A stretch of 64,000 nucleotides of DNA from Tretioscincus oriximinensis (GCA_022410635.1 JAJVDF010000358.1:1113489-1177488), one strand, 5' to 3'. Shown: positions 34,461 through 45,609, numbered from the stretch's first letter. Made by a program: numbers and translations. Notes: generated by a model from the letters alone, not told the origin.

Positions 34461-34878
34461 AAATATTAGTGTTTGAATCAAAAACAACTTCTAGAATACT
34501 CTGTGTGCAAGGGAAGAAAATTGTGTGGAGCTTGCAGACTTGTTTGCTTTGTATAGCAAGTGAAGGTATTATAAGCAAAAGCTGTCTCATTGAAACTACC
34601 CACAACTGCCTGCTCCCCACCATAACTCTCTGGCCTCTCAAGTTCTGAAGCCACAACAGTCTAAATCGAACTAAACCTTTAGCCCACCACAGCCACCACA
34701 TGCCAGCACAGAGGGGAAAAAATTCAACCACATGGACCACAATTCCCAATGGTCTAAATTTGACTAGAGATTCCTTTTGTTCCCTCTTTCACTGCTTTTT
34801 TCATTGAGTTTATGAGCTTCTACAAGCTTGCTCTGGCTATCTCCCCATGGGGGTTTCATACCGCGATGCTGCTTAATG

Positions 34879-35040
34879 ATTTAGAATAGTGGTATAGCTA
34901 GACTCTCGGTGGGGCCGGGCCAAATAAAAAAGTGGGGGGCCAGGAGCCTGAAAATTTAATTTTTTNATTTTACAAATGCCCCTGGAACTCCCAGGGCACT
35001 GCCTCATCTTGCCCTATGGTAGATATGCCCTGATTTAGAA
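34879..35040. mobile_element. hAT-type MITE, 146 bp, perfect 8-bp TSD
   Basis: Element 34887-35032 is flanked by perfect ATTTAGAA duplications (34879-34886, 35033-35040). The ends are TAGTGGTATAGCTAG and, reversed, CAGGGCATATCTACC, which are similar with small gaps. Interior 'ggggccgggccaaataaaaa'. Non-coding. Confidence 0.7.
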
Positions 35041-35044
35041 TCCA

Positions 35045-35990
35045 CTCTATGCATATTCAGTCATCCACCTGGAATAAACCTGTTACTTCAGAATATCTAG
35101 GAGCTCTTCTTTTCAGACATTACAGCAAAATGCCTGTGCTACAATGAAGCCTTTTTGTGAAGCTTTCCATCGTGGGAAGGCCTCCCTTTCCCCAATTTCC
35201 AGCTGGATGACCACAAAAAATGGGAGTCGGTCTCAGAAAACTGAGTTCAGTGTGGGACCAGAAAATCTCAATTGGGAGGAAAGAAATGGAACTGAATCCA
35301 AATTCCATTTCCTTGCATCCTGAACTGGACTATTTTTTTGCAGTTGGGATGGGTCCTAAAAGTAACCGATGAAGAATCATGATGAACTAAAGGAAACCTA
35401 CTAATCTGTTTCATATTTGACTATTAATTCTTTTTGGAATGTCAGATCCAACTTTCAGTTCTGAATTCCATCTCATATTCTATTTCTTCTCCCCCACCCC
35501 TTGGTTCTGAATTTCTGGCATCTAATCTTAATGTGGCACAGAGTGTTCCAAAACGCTATTGTGGTATTAAATAGCTTTCTGAATGTCAGAATTTGGGCTT
35601 ATTCTTACTTATTAGTACTGTTTCATTTGCTATAACCAATACAAACTTCGGCTGTATCACTTGTACTATTTTTCTTGTTCAGCTGTTAATAAACTTGCTT
35701 ATTTTGCCTTTGCTCCATAGAGGACTAAATAACTACAATTACAATGATTCAAAATATATGTATTTCTTATTTTCAGGGGAAGGATTTACATGACTTGCTC
35801 TTTGCTACATTCCCCAAACACCTGGATGAATACCTGGATGAACTGCAAAAAATATCATAGTGAACTACTGCTAGCTATTGCCTGGAGATGCAATCCCAAA
35901 CTGTGGTCATCTCAGATCTTCACAGTCCAAAACAGAGAAAAAAAGATATGTTTGCATAGTCCAGAAATTGAAATATAGTTTATGAAGAAG
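35045..35990. other. no recognisable feature
   Basis: AT-rich sequence. No repeat or exon recognised. Confidence 0.4.
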
Positions 35991-35999
35991 AAATGTCGG

Positions 36000-36178
36000 T
36001 TTTTATAACCTGCTNTTCTCAACCAATGGGAATCAAAGCTGCTTACATAACCTTCTGTTCTATTCTACACAATAGATACCATGTGAAGTAGGTGGGGTTG
36101 AGGTAGCTCTGAAGAATTGTGATTACTTCCAGATAAGAGTCTGATACTTTCGCCACTACACCAGGCTGGCTCTGAAAT
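36000..36178 (-). mobile_element. SINE family B (tRNA-derived)
   Basis: Reverse strand, 5' to 3': head 'gagccagcctggtgtagtgg', then 'agactcttatctggaagtaa', 'cacagtt/cacaattcttcaga', 'ctcaaccccacctacttcac', 'attgtgtagaatagaacaga' and tail 'gcagctttgattccc' with 'ataaaaaccgaca'. The head and the TGTAAGC-GGTTTGA-type tail match a widespread squamate tRNA SINE. Confidence 0.8.
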
Positions 36179-36899
36179 ATAGAATTGTCCATTGTTTTTA
36201 AAAAGAGGGTGAAAATTTAGGAGACATTCTAATACAGAAGAAACTATTTCCAGGAGGGGACAAATGCCAACATAATAATTAAGAGCTGTTGGATAGCATA
36301 GCAATTATTACATTAGTACATTCAAATGAAGGTTTGTTTTTTTTTGCTTCGAGAAGTGAATGACCTGATCCAATAACACTTCACTAGTTAATAGGAAGCA
36401 TAAATAAAAGACTATAGTGCTCTAAGAGTTCATTGTTTAATTTTTAACAATTTAATCTTGAATTCTCCAGCCATGACCTATTAGACATTGTTTGCCGTAA
36501 ATCCCAAACTTCACTCCTTTATGTCTGGCTTTGCAGTGAAATTAGGGCTATATTCGAAGATCACCTGATGAAAAGGTTAAAATACAACAGTATTCTTTGT
36601 AAAGTTTCAGACTGGTATTTGGAGAGAACCAAAGGCACCAAATAGATTTTGTGCTTTTAACAGTTTGTGGCTGCAATAATTTGGTTTAGCTAGTTTATTT
36701 ATAAAACACCATCTGTGTCCATGGTGCTGTACAATATACATATAAAAATACAATCTAAACAATAGTTGCAATAAAATGTACTACTTATACATAAACATTG
36801 AATTTTAAACAACAAAAATGAGAAAGCAATTAAAATAAAAAATATAATTCTACTTAATATACTGTGGCTTAATTATTTCTGACTTCTGTNACAACGGAA

Positions 36900-37280
36900 T
36901 TAAAATATTTCAAGGAAGACCTCCTCCCATACGTACTTGCTCGCACAATAAGATCTTCTGAAGAGGCCCATCTGACCATCCCACCTCCTTCAGTTATCAA
37001 AGTGGAGGACACATGGGAGGGTCTTCTCTATGGTAGCCCCCAGATTGTGGAATTCTCTCCCCTCTGAGATTCACCAGGCACTTAAACTGTACACGTTTAG
37101 GGGTCTGGTGAAGACACGCCCACTCACCCTCTCCTTTGGCTGAGCCAAAAATTCCCCACTTTGAACACACTGTTCTATTTTTAATTCTCCTATTTTAATC
37201 TACTTTATGGTGTTTTTTTTTTATTGTGATCCACCCTGAGAGTGTGTAGAGCAGAATATAAATATAATAAAATAAAAATG
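36900..37280 (+). mobile_element. L2/CR1-group LINE 3' end
   Basis: Near 37020 the frame reads VFSMVAPRLWNSLPSEIHQA followed by LKLYTFRGLVKTRP. This resembles the conserved C terminus RAFSVVAPRLWNSLP...FK..LKT.L of L2-like LINEs. It ends in 'gtgatccaccctgagagtgt' and a (TAAAATAAA) tail typical of such 3' ends. 5'-truncated. Confidence 0.65.
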
Positions 37281-37284
37281 CAAT

Positions 37285-38205
37285 TCTGCCTTTGATTTGA
37301 AAGCCAGCCAATTCAGTCAAGGATGACTTCAATTTTACCTCACCTTCAGGACTGCTAAAGTGTACAGATTGGATCTAATAGCTGAGAGTTTCCAGAGAGA
37401 AACTATATTTTCTGTCCCTTTCCTCGGAAAGTGAAATTGCTGACAGCAATATTTGGAAAACAAAACTGAATGGAGCAGCCAAAGTAAATTTTTTGGAGAA
37501 AAAACTGCCTCAAATCATGGAAGACGATTAGCAGGTTTGGAGTTTTTTTTGTTTGTCTTTGCTTTTGGCATAGGTTATTGTCACTGTCAATTCAGAAGCT
37601 GCAGACTGAGTTTTTGTTCTGTTCATACATTTATAGAGCAAAGAAATTAGTTGGAAAGGGAAGGGGCCTACTGTTCTAACTGGGAACTCCCAGTTATGTG
37701 GACAGAGGAATTGACCTACACAGAGAAGTTCTTTCCATTTTGGGGATCAGGTTGATGCAAGGCCACTGCAACAAGGAGTATGTCAATTTTCCATGCGCCA
37801 AACTCTGCCCCAGAGATCTCAGATTGGTCTTGCTGCCTCCCCAAGTGACAAGGAGAAAGTGTGAGTCATGAGCAGTGCCTAGCCCCATTGTGTCTAGAAG
37901 ATGAGTCCAAGGCATTCCTGTTTATTTACTCTTCTCTCATCATCACCAAATATAACAGATGAGCTCATGACTCTAATGAACTTGGGCTTTATTTATATGG
38001 CAGTTTTAAATAAAGAAAGAGCTGGCTTAGGCACAGGGACATCATGTGTCTTATAGCAAGCTAAGCAATCTCAACAGAAATCGTGAAAAGTAAGTCAGTA
38101 GCTATGGCCATAAACCAACAAAGAAAACTGCAAGGAATACAGGTTCTTCTTACTGTTTTTTATCATTGGGACAACTTCAGTCCAAGCCCATCACAAAGGC
38201 AAGGC
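37285..38205. other. no recognisable feature
   Basis: No repeat, exon or RNA gene recognised. Confidence 0.4.
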
Positions 38206-38211
38206 CTGAAA

Positions 38212-38250
38212 AATTTATCTATTCATAATTTATCTATTCATAATTTATCT
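38212..38250. repeat. 15-bp tandem repeat, 2.6 units
   Basis: The unit 'aatttatctattcat' is repeated with no mismatch. Confidence 0.85.
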
Positions 38251-38790
38251 TAAGTAGCCATGCTCATTTTAAGCATATGATTTAAGTTCCAGATCCAAAA
38301 CATTTTCTTCGACGTTTCCTATTTTTTTTCCTAATTGTACAAATGCAACAATGGAAACATAGGCTTTATTCTGTTCCAGGAACGGTCTAAAGCTATATCT
38401 CCATGACACTTCTTTATTCATGACTTCCCTGATAACGCAGTTTATGGGTTTACCACATTTAGGGCACCTCACTCATATCTTTAAGTATATTCTGAGCTTT
38501 ATCATTTTGTCAGCTGCTGACATGTGAGATTTTCTGATAATGGGACATACTCTCCTGTCCATCATTTTATTTGGTGATTGTCAAGAGGGAATACAGTAGT
38601 CCCTCCTATAAAATGCTACTGGATAGTTTGCTGTCAATATCTTTGCCACTCACCCTCGCAGTTTCTCACAAAAATATCCACACAGCACAGCCTTTTCACT
38701 ATGACCATAAATAGCTGTTCAACAGTTGGTTTTCGTGGTACTCCAATATCCTGAATAATCGGCTTTAAAATTGCAGTATGCCAGTTTATA

Positions 38791-38896
38791 TATAGGTAAA
38801 AACCTGTTATAATGAATGTCAAGGGGTCGGGAGGATACGTTTGCTGTAACAAGATTTCATTATATCGGGATTCGTTNTAACGGGGTTTCACCTGTA
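38791..38896. mobile_element. 102-bp mariner/pogo-type MITE with TA duplication
   Basis: Element 38793-38894 starts TAGGTAAAAACCTGTTATAA, and its end reversed starts CAGGTGAAACCCCGTTA, with TA on both sides. Terminal repeats extend about 24 bp to 'tgaat' and 'cgaat'. Ends of this type are known from pogo/Tigger-like families. No coding content. Confidence 0.7.
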
Positions 38897-38899
38897 NTA

Positions 38900-39980
38900 T
38901 CCTGGTGAGCAAACGTAAGAGAAATTTCAAGTGGGTTATTGACCCTGTCTAGACACAGACTATAAGCCTTTATAGTCATAATAATTCAGCTGGAACAAGC
39001 CAGCTATAAACATTTGATTTGGCTGAAGAATCCTGGATGAACATTCCCCCGCCTATCCATGATCTTCCAGCCAATGTAAAACCACCCTTCTTCAAGATGT
39101 CAGCAGCAACAAAAACTACCTTTTTCTGGGAAGACTCGAGACAGAAAGTTGTTTCTGCTGGTACTTTGCTTCCTGACACCAAGGCTATCCTTTTTCTCTG
39201 ATNTCTGGGAAAAAATCATTTCCTTTTAGGCTTCTCTCTGCAGGCACTGCAGACCTATAAAATGGCACCCACTGGCCAAGGTTGCTAGAGTTGGTGTCTG
39301 TGATAATTATTTTTAGTGGCACAATGGTAAAAAAAACACCAGGATACAGCCCAAGTTTACCCACAAAGCTCATTGTGTCTTCTAAACTATAGGTAAAATA
39401 CTCTCATTGTTTTGCAAATGCCTTTGAAAAACCCTGATGGAAAATCCAGAGTGTAGCCTAGACAACTGGATGGATTAAAGGACATTTATTTGGCAACGTC
39501 TGAAGCCAATCCAATACAAAATGTCAAACAAATTAAATGTTAGTAATTCATGTGAGATCTGAGGGAACGCAAATATTAAAGGGGTTCTTGGGCTTTCAAG
39601 GTACTAGTTTTATTATGGAATAATAACGAATGCAGGACCATAACAACTTATCTTTAAAAGAATACCTCTTCAAAGATAGCATTAGATCCTGTAAAATAGA
39701 TTGATTCACTAGCAACCTTCCAGGTCCTACAATGTACTTAATTTATACTCTTCTGAGGNCTTCGTCCTCCCCATCAAGAAAAAAATGCTGTACAGGTAAA
39801 CTCCAGCTTTATGAGCTAATTGGGACAAAAATTTTGCATGTACCGAGGAAGGTAATTGAAGTGATACATTTTTGAACACTCCGCTTTTAAGTGGAAACAT
39901 TTCGACGGAAAGTGAAAATGCTGTATTCTAACATTTCTGTGTTCTACATGCCACGTANTATGTTTCCACCCAATCCCAGT
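38900..39980. other. no recognisable feature
   Basis: No repeat or exon recognised. Opposing short frames at 38976-39201 are mirror images on the two strands and unsupported. Confidence 0.4.
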
Positions 39981-39987
39981 GATGGTA

Positions 39988-40118
39988 GAGGCACGAATGG
40001 CTTAGATGTTAAGAGTCAGTCTTTCATGTGAGAGATCCATTCTCGAAGACCTCTGTCGGCCATGGAGNGGAATGAGCGCCCTCTAGTGGCCTCAGCTTTA
40101 GCCAATTCAGCTTTTCGA
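39988..40118 (+). repeat. SINE family A, head fragment
   Basis: 'gaggcacgaatggcttagat' resembles the A-box head, and 'gagatccattctcgaagacc' the B-box area. Then comes the body 'ctagtggcctcagctttagc', 'caattcagcttttcgaa'. The tail is missing. Confidence 0.55.
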
Positions 40119-40144
40119 AAAAAAGAGACAAACATGAAAAAGGT

Positions 40145-40352
40145 GGGCAACATCATCTTTTATAGACATCACCACTTGCTCAGATGCTAGGGAACAACTG
40201 CCTGAGGTACAACTACCTTCCTCCAGCATCTTAAGAAGTAAACTTGTCTGCAAATGTTCTTTCTGACTACTTTTTTGTTGTTAGTCTCTAAAGTACTACA
40301 AGATCCACTGCTAGATCTTCTGGACCCAGACTAACATGGCTATTTTTTTTAA
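40145..40352 (+). repeat. hairpin retroposon family, decayed full-length copy
   Basis: The left arm 'ggtgggcaacatcatctttt...agaca' and right blocks 'agaagtaaacttgtctgca', 'ttgttgttagtctctaaagt' and tail 'gatcttctggacccagacta', 'acatggctattttt' are arranged as in 44346-44535. Confidence 0.6.
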
Positions 40353-40411
40353 ATCTTCCTCTGAATATGTTGTATAAGAGAAAAACAGGCAATTTAAGTA
40401 AAGTGACCTGC

Positions 40412-40811
40412 TCTCTAAGTAGGTTGACCAGAAGGGGGAAACCCAGTTTTGGGGTGTCTACCCCCCCCCCCCCAGGGGGCGCACCATTCTCCCAGTTTTT
40501 GTTGAGGAATTTTTTTTNAAAAAAATATTATTTTTATTTTAAAATTCACTGCACCACCATTAGGAGGCCCTGGCAACTGGAACCAGCTCCTGAAGTCACC
40601 CTACCCTCAGTAAAAAATAAAAAAATGCAAATTTCTCACACACTTCAAAAAATTCTCATGCACTTTAAAAAGTTCTCACATACGTCGCGGATTTCTCAGG
40701 TGGGAATTTTGGATGGGTATGCATGTTGCTGGGTGATTTGCATATGCAAATTAGTATGAATATTAATTACCCGGTTTGGGCCTCAGAAAATCTGGTCAAT
40801 CTATCTCTAGG
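40412..40811. mobile_element. hAT-type non-autonomous element, 384 bp, 8-bp TSD
   Basis: Element 40420-40803 begins TAGGTTGACCAG, and its end reversed is TAGATTGACCAG (11/12). Flanks are TCTCTAAG (40412-40419) and TCTCTAGG (40804-40811), 7/8. Amniote hAT MITEs with TAGGGTGACCAG ends are known. Contains a C14 run and A/T-rich centre. No transposase. Confidence 0.8.
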
Positions 40812-41021
40812 GGTCATATAAGAGTCTACAATTGATCAGGAAAGTGACCTTGGGGGTTCTAGAAGGAGGAGCTAATAAGCTTCTTTCACCTTACTTTGTA
40901 TCTCCCCACCACAGTGTGTTGGTCCCCATTTAGCTGATCACAATTTCTTCCTTTCAAATAGCTGAGGCCAGTAGGTGGCACTTATCTCTCTCCATAGCCA
41001 AGACAACTAAATGAAGGCATC

Positions 41022-41625
41022 AGCACAGTGTGTGGCAGCAATAAAAATATAAATTCAATGCTAGGAGTAATTAAGAAGAACGTAACTAATTAAGAATACA
41101 AGTAGTTTCTTTACAAAGCTGTGATGAAGCCACATTTGGAATATTGTGTGTAAGGAACTGGAAAAAGGGCAAAAAAGGGCAACCAGAATTCAAGAGGAAG
41201 GAGTGCTGGGTTATCTACGCTTTACACAATGGTGTTTAAGTGGTGNCCTGATTGAAGTACATAAAGCTGAACCAGGGATACTCTATGGAGCTGATGTACA
41301 GAAGAGTCAGGACTGACAGAGAGTCACTGATTTATGTCATTGACTACCTGAAGAGTTAGTGACAGCTATTAGCCTGGATAGCTTTTTAAAAATAGCTAAA
41401 CAAATTTATGGAGATCAAGTGCAGCAGTGGCTACTAGAATGGGTTCTGCCTCTAAGTTGGAGAAGACAATTAGGAGGCCATTTCAGGAAATTATGGGAAA
41501 AATTTGCCATTTGTCTTTTGCTTGAGAATATCCAGAAACAATTGATGGGCTATTTGCAGGATGGGGTGCTGGACTAGATGGGCTGTGGATCAATCCAACA
41601 GGACTCTTCTCGTATTCTTACGAGC
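41022..41625 (+). mobile_element. CR1 LINE 3' fragment, degraded
   Basis: Blocks in CR1 order are 'gtgtgtggcagcaataaaaa', 'ctttacaaagctgtgatgaa', 'gccacatttggaatattgtg', 'gaactggaaaaagggcaaaa', 'ctatggagctgatgtacaga', 'ggggtgctggactagatggg' and 'aggactcttctcgtattctt'. Many deletions. Confidence 0.8.
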
Positions 41626-41859
41626 AGGAAAGGCAATTTTAATAATCAGATAATCTAAGAGGTTGTGGAGGTGTGGGGATTCCATGAGGAGGAGGAGGCT
41701 GGTGAGATGTGTTCGAGCACCTTCCACCTGCCTGGTGGCACTGGCAGCCAGCTGGCTGCTGTTTTCCAGCATTGCTTTCCACTTCAGTTGTGGTGCTTCT
41801 ACTTGACAGGCAGGCACTGGCTCCCACCTTGACTGAATTGACCCAAGGTGGTGTTCTAT

Positions 41860-42285
41860 GCAGGCACGGATAGCTCAGTCGCTTAGGAATTCGTCTCTCG
41901 CCTGGGAGATGGGGTTTCGAGGCCCTGTGTGGGACGTGGNGAGGGGTGAGCACCTTCCACTAGCCTGTAGCTCTAGCCAACCCAGCTATTCGAAAGCATG
42001 AATTGCAAGAAATTGCAACTGACTGCAAGTAGATACATGNGAGGGGTGAGCACCTTCCACTAGCCTGTAGCTCTAGCCAACCCAGCTATTCGAAAGCATG
42101 AATTGCAAGAAATTGCAACTGACTGCAAGTAGATACATGGGAACCACCACAGCCTGGTGGGGAAGATAGAATGTGAGCCTTCGGGCAAAATATATCCTTG
42201 TAAGCCGCTTTGAGTCTCTTTGAAAGGTGAGAAAAGCGGGGTATAAGAACCAAATTCTTCTTATTCTTATTCTTTGGCTGGTGGT
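41860..42285 (+). mobile_element. SINE family A, best-preserved copy (contains assembly duplication)
   Basis: The head GCAGGCACGGATAGCTCAGT has a good A box. B-box-like GGGTTTCGAGGCC follows 50 bases later. The body runs from 'gagcaccttccactagcctg' through 'gaaccaccacagcctggtgg' and 'gatagaatgtgagccttcgg' to the tail 'gtaagccgctttgagtctct', 'gcggggtataagaaccaaat' and a TTCTTATTC end. Bases 41941-42039 duplicate 42041-42139 between two N characters, so the true element is probably about 100 bp shorter. Confidence 0.88.
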
Positions 42286-42289
42286 TCCG

Positions 42290-43590
42290 GGATTCTTCCC
42301 AAATCGTGGGGATACATCCAGGGGGTTACAGCTTTACTTTATGAACTACTGGGTGGCTTCCTTGCCAGGGCTGTTCCTTGAGGCTGTGTCTTGTTGTTGG
42401 AATTGCTCAGCAGAATGATGGCAAGCCACTAAGGCTGACACATTCAACTGCCTTAATGTTCAGAAACTCCGATTGGCCAAAAGTGACATCATTCGTTATT
42501 GGTCAGAAGTGCGGGTGCTCATGAAAGCGTACAAATACTTTTATTTAAAGTAAAGGTACTGATTACTTTTATTTAAAGGAGAGACATTAATACAGGGCAA
42601 TTAACATCATATTGAGGTTGTCCCCAAAGAATATCAAGGCTGAGATGGGAGACTGAGGAACAGATGTGGTCTATTAAAAATGACAAGAACAAATGTCACC
42701 AGCTTTCATGTGCATATTTTTTAGGACTGTTTTGTTAGAAAGTTCAGAATAAATTTAGATTAGGAAGCAACTGAGATAACAAGTACCAAGTTGTTTGCTT
42801 GTACCTGTTGTTCTCTAATAGCAGATTTTCTTGTTGTTTGCTGGGCAGCTTTGCTTAATTTCAGCCTATCCCCAAGAGTTGATCATAGACTCTTCTGCCT
42901 GACTACAGCAGTATCAAAGCCAATGCGTATATCTCTTTGCGGCTCAAAGACAACGGCTTGTCAGAACCCTTCTTAATCCTTAAAGAGCCATGACCTAATT
43001 CTTTCTTCTGCGGCCTGTCTCTATGCAGATTGGAAAATATTGCAAGAAATAGATCACTGTATGCACAAAGGAACAGCATATCTACTAAACCAATCTAATA
43101 ATTGACCTGCCTGGCTGTGTTTTAACCAATAGGAATGAGTAGCTATATAGTGTAAGGTCAAAACTATGGTCCTCTAGGATTGAAAAGAACTGTATCAAGC
43201 ACATAGATAAGGGAATGTACAGATGGTAACAATGCCACCTGATGTTCAGAATGAAACCAAAATGTTTCAGTCGGGATCAAATGAGATTTGTTTTCTAATT
43301 AATGCATTTTGTTGACATTAGGGAATAAGTCAGTATATGTCTGTGCATTAAAACATACCTAAGGAAAATTAATTCTTCAAAGGACATAAGGAAGGGTGTG
43401 CCAAAGAGTGCTTTTTATTGCTTTCCACTTCAATGAATGTCCTTATAAAATTAAATGAATTGTGGAATTAGTATTCATACAGTATTCAGATGGAGTAGGG
43501 AAATCAAATCAGAAACAACACCTTGAAATTATCAAGAGCTGATATGTGCACAAAAAAACACAAGTGAAAGGAGCAAACGATCTTCTCCAA
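42290..43590. other. no recognisable gene
   Basis: A GTGACATCA motif lies at 42482. The sequence 'tacttttatttaaag' is repeated near 42535 and 42564. Nothing else recognised. Confidence 0.4.
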
Positions 43591-43597
43591 TTCTTCT

Positions 43598-43762
43598 TTG
43601 ACTTATGAACCTGAGAGGAGCCCTGCTGAATGGGACCAGAGCCCATCTAGTCCAGCATTCTTTCTCACACAGTGGCCCACCAATTGCACCTGGGCAGTTT
43701 CAAGCCGCAGAAGAAAAAGTCCTCAGCTGGTCTCCACTCCCTGCAAATGGTACTTCAGGAAA
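43598..43762 (-). mobile_element. CR1 LINE 3' UTR fragment
   Basis: 'gaggagccctgctgaatggg', 'cccatctagtccagcattct', 'cagtggcccaccaattgcac' and 'ctccctgcaaatggtacttc' are the CR1 3' end in reverse. Confidence 0.85.
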
Positions 43763-43794
43763 TTCATGAACCAAGAATGATGGGTCCCTCTTTT

Positions 43795-44028
43795 CCGTGG
43801 TGGCACAGAGAACAATGGCCCTTCAAACAGAAAGGTTGTTTGTTCAAGGCCCATGTGGAAANGGTGAGCCTTAGCTTTTGGCCTTAGCTTCAGCTAACCT
43901 AGCAGCTTGAAAGCAAGCTATCACAAGTAGATTAATGTGATAGAGAAGATAGCTTATAAACTAAGTTCCTTTGGGTGACAAAAGTTGTGATATAAAAACC
44001 CAGTTCTTCTTCTTCCTCTTCTTCTTTT
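43795..44028 (+). mobile_element. SINE family A, old copy
   Basis: tRNA-like head 'ggtggcacagagaacaatgg', body 'ccttagcttcagctaaccta', 'gatagagaagatagcttata', tail 'gatataaaaacccagttctt' and a CTTCTTC end. Confidence 0.65.
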
Positions 44029-44074
44029 CTCTATCCATCTCATCCTCAGCTTCCCCTACTCATCACCAGAGAAA

Positions 44075-44262
44075 AAGTCTGGTGTTTAGTGATTAGTATC
44101 AGACTTTTATTTGGAAGTTTCCTGGTTCAATTCTGTATACCTCCATGAAGCCAGCTAAGTGATGTTGAGCTTGTCACAGTTCTTCTGAACTCTTTCAGCC
44201 CCATCTGTTTCCCAAAGGGTCTGTTATGAAGAGACAGGGGCTATGTAAGCCACTTTTATTTT
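44075..44262 (+). mobile_element. SINE family B copy
   Basis: 'ggtgtttagtgattagtatc' is a decayed head. 'tcctggttcaattctgtata' is B-box-like. 'gaagccagctaagtgatgtt', 'agcccc-atctgtttcccaa' and 'gctatgtaagccacttt' complete the order. Confidence 0.65.
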
Positions 44263-44264
44263 TT

Positions 44265-44875
44265 ATATATATAAAATTTCACCACATAAACCATTACATA
44301 TGAAACATAACAAACCCTATCCCCAAAATAACATATTATCTACAGCAAAGGAGCTAGCAGCACTTTGAGACTAACTTGAGAAAAGTGGTTGGCATAAGNT
44401 TTCGTAGACAGGTCTACTTCTTCAGGAGACCTGTCTACGAAAGCTTATGCCAACCACTTTTCTCAAGTTAGTCTCAAAGTACTGCTAGCTCCTTTGCTGG
44501 ACTTTCTGCTAGACTAACACGGCTATTTCTCTGAAATATTATCTACAGTATCTTATGCATCAAAGGAAAGACACTTTTACGTACATTTCGCCAAGATGAT
44601 AGATTACCTCAAACCTCAAAGTCTTTTTTCACTCACGATATCAAACTTTAGCACTTCTATAATATAATGTTGCCATCTGGTTATCGGCCATATGGTTTCA
44701 TCTTTCCAACCATAAGTTCTTGTAAGGTGCGCGGAAAAAGCCGCTTTGATTTGAGGTTGTTATTTTTTCTCAGCAAACTTATTTTAGCTTTTGATTCATT
44801 TAGGACCTTCTGATTTTTTTTCCAAACTGAAACTCTGCTTATTTTTAACATTCCAAATATTCTAGCAAAAAACTG
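44265..44875 (-). mobile_element. L1-like LINE relic split by a hairpin retroposon
   Basis: The reverse strand near 44590-44720 contains 'acaagaacttatggttggaa' and 'gatgaaaccatatgg...agatggcaacatt', the same block as 25925-25985 ('aagaacttatgggtggaagg'). The element at 44346-44535 interrupts it with a perfect target duplication. Clade assignment is tentative. Confidence 0.5.
44333..44548 (+). mobile_element. hairpin (foldback) retroposon with perfect 13-bp TSD
   Basis: Element 44346-44535 is flanked by ATATTATCTACAG at 44333-44345 and 44536-44548. Arms of about 80 bases (44346-44424 and 44429-44510) pair almost perfectly: 'gagctagcagcactttgaga' with 'tctcaaagtactgctagctc', 'gacaggtctac' with 'gacctgtc'. 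A unique tail 'tctgctagactaacacggct' follows at the right. The same asymmetric layout in reverse occurs at 53986-54188. Confidence 0.85.
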
Positions 44876-44884
44876 GGGTGTGGA

Positions 44885-44950
44885 ATCGAAATCGAGACAC
44901 TANCAACTAAGAGTCCAACACTCTAACCACTACATCAAATTGGCTCTTGT
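44885..44950 (-). repeat. SINE family B head fragment
   Basis: 'agagtccaacactctaacca' followed by 'ctacatcaaattggctctt' is the reverse of the family-B tRNA-like head. Confidence 0.6.
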
Positions 44951-45299
44951 ACGCAGTGGAATGACCCCTTTTCTCATATTAGGGTGAATCCACATGGCAA
45001 TTTTATTTTGCTACCCTACTATAACATCAAGGTCTCCAACATGTAATGGAAAAGCTGCAGCAGTCATAGATCTCTAAAAGACCCACATTTTGGATTTTTG
45101 TCTGAGTACTACAGTGCTTTTAATNAGGAGTTAGGGGGAAGAAGTGTTATCAGTCAACTCCCAAGTCAGGGAGCCTCCTCACGGCATGTTTTGTTTCACT
45201 ATTTATTTTAAATCCATTATTCTGTCCCACCTACCTTCAATTTTCCACACTGTTTCCAATTTCCTCATTATGTTTCCTTGTATTCTTGTAACATCACAT

Positions 45300-45560
45300 G
45301 ACCCATAAGTCATTACTGTGCTTCTATTACAATTCCCAGCATTCTCTGAGAACTGAGAGGGAATGAACTTTTACATCTAGCCCCAGTCTCACAAGATTTA
45401 CCATTTTCCCACCAATAAAAGGCTCCACAGAGGCAATTTTTCGGATTTTAAAGAAGTTCGATATGTAATCGGACAAACAGTGGTGGCTGGAAAATCAGAG
45501 CCCACGGGCCTTTTTAGTGAGTGGATTGCTGAACATGCGTGACCTTGTGGGGAGGATTCC
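45300..45560 (+). repeat. unclassified interspersed repeat R2, copy 2
   Basis: The blocks 'cccataagtcattactgtgc', 'cagcattctctgagaactga', 'gatttaccattttcccacca' and 'acgggcctttttagtgagtg' match 62947-63270 in reverse complement, and partly 9439-9700. Confidence 0.65.
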
Positions 45561-45609
45561 GTGAGATAGGGATGCAGCCTCAGTGTCTTCAAAGATGAGT
45601 GTTTGCACT

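Noticed and set aside
38269..38472. Minus-strand frame starting MRCPKCGKPINC, suggesting a zinc-binding peptide
   Set aside because: A single CxxC pair only, no partner cysteines or splice support. Part of the sequence resembles 22905-22960, so it is probably repeat-derived.
41860..41935. Possible tRNA gene, given good A and B box-like sequence
   Set aside because: It is the head of a SINE whose body and tail follow. No complete cloverleaf could be drawn.
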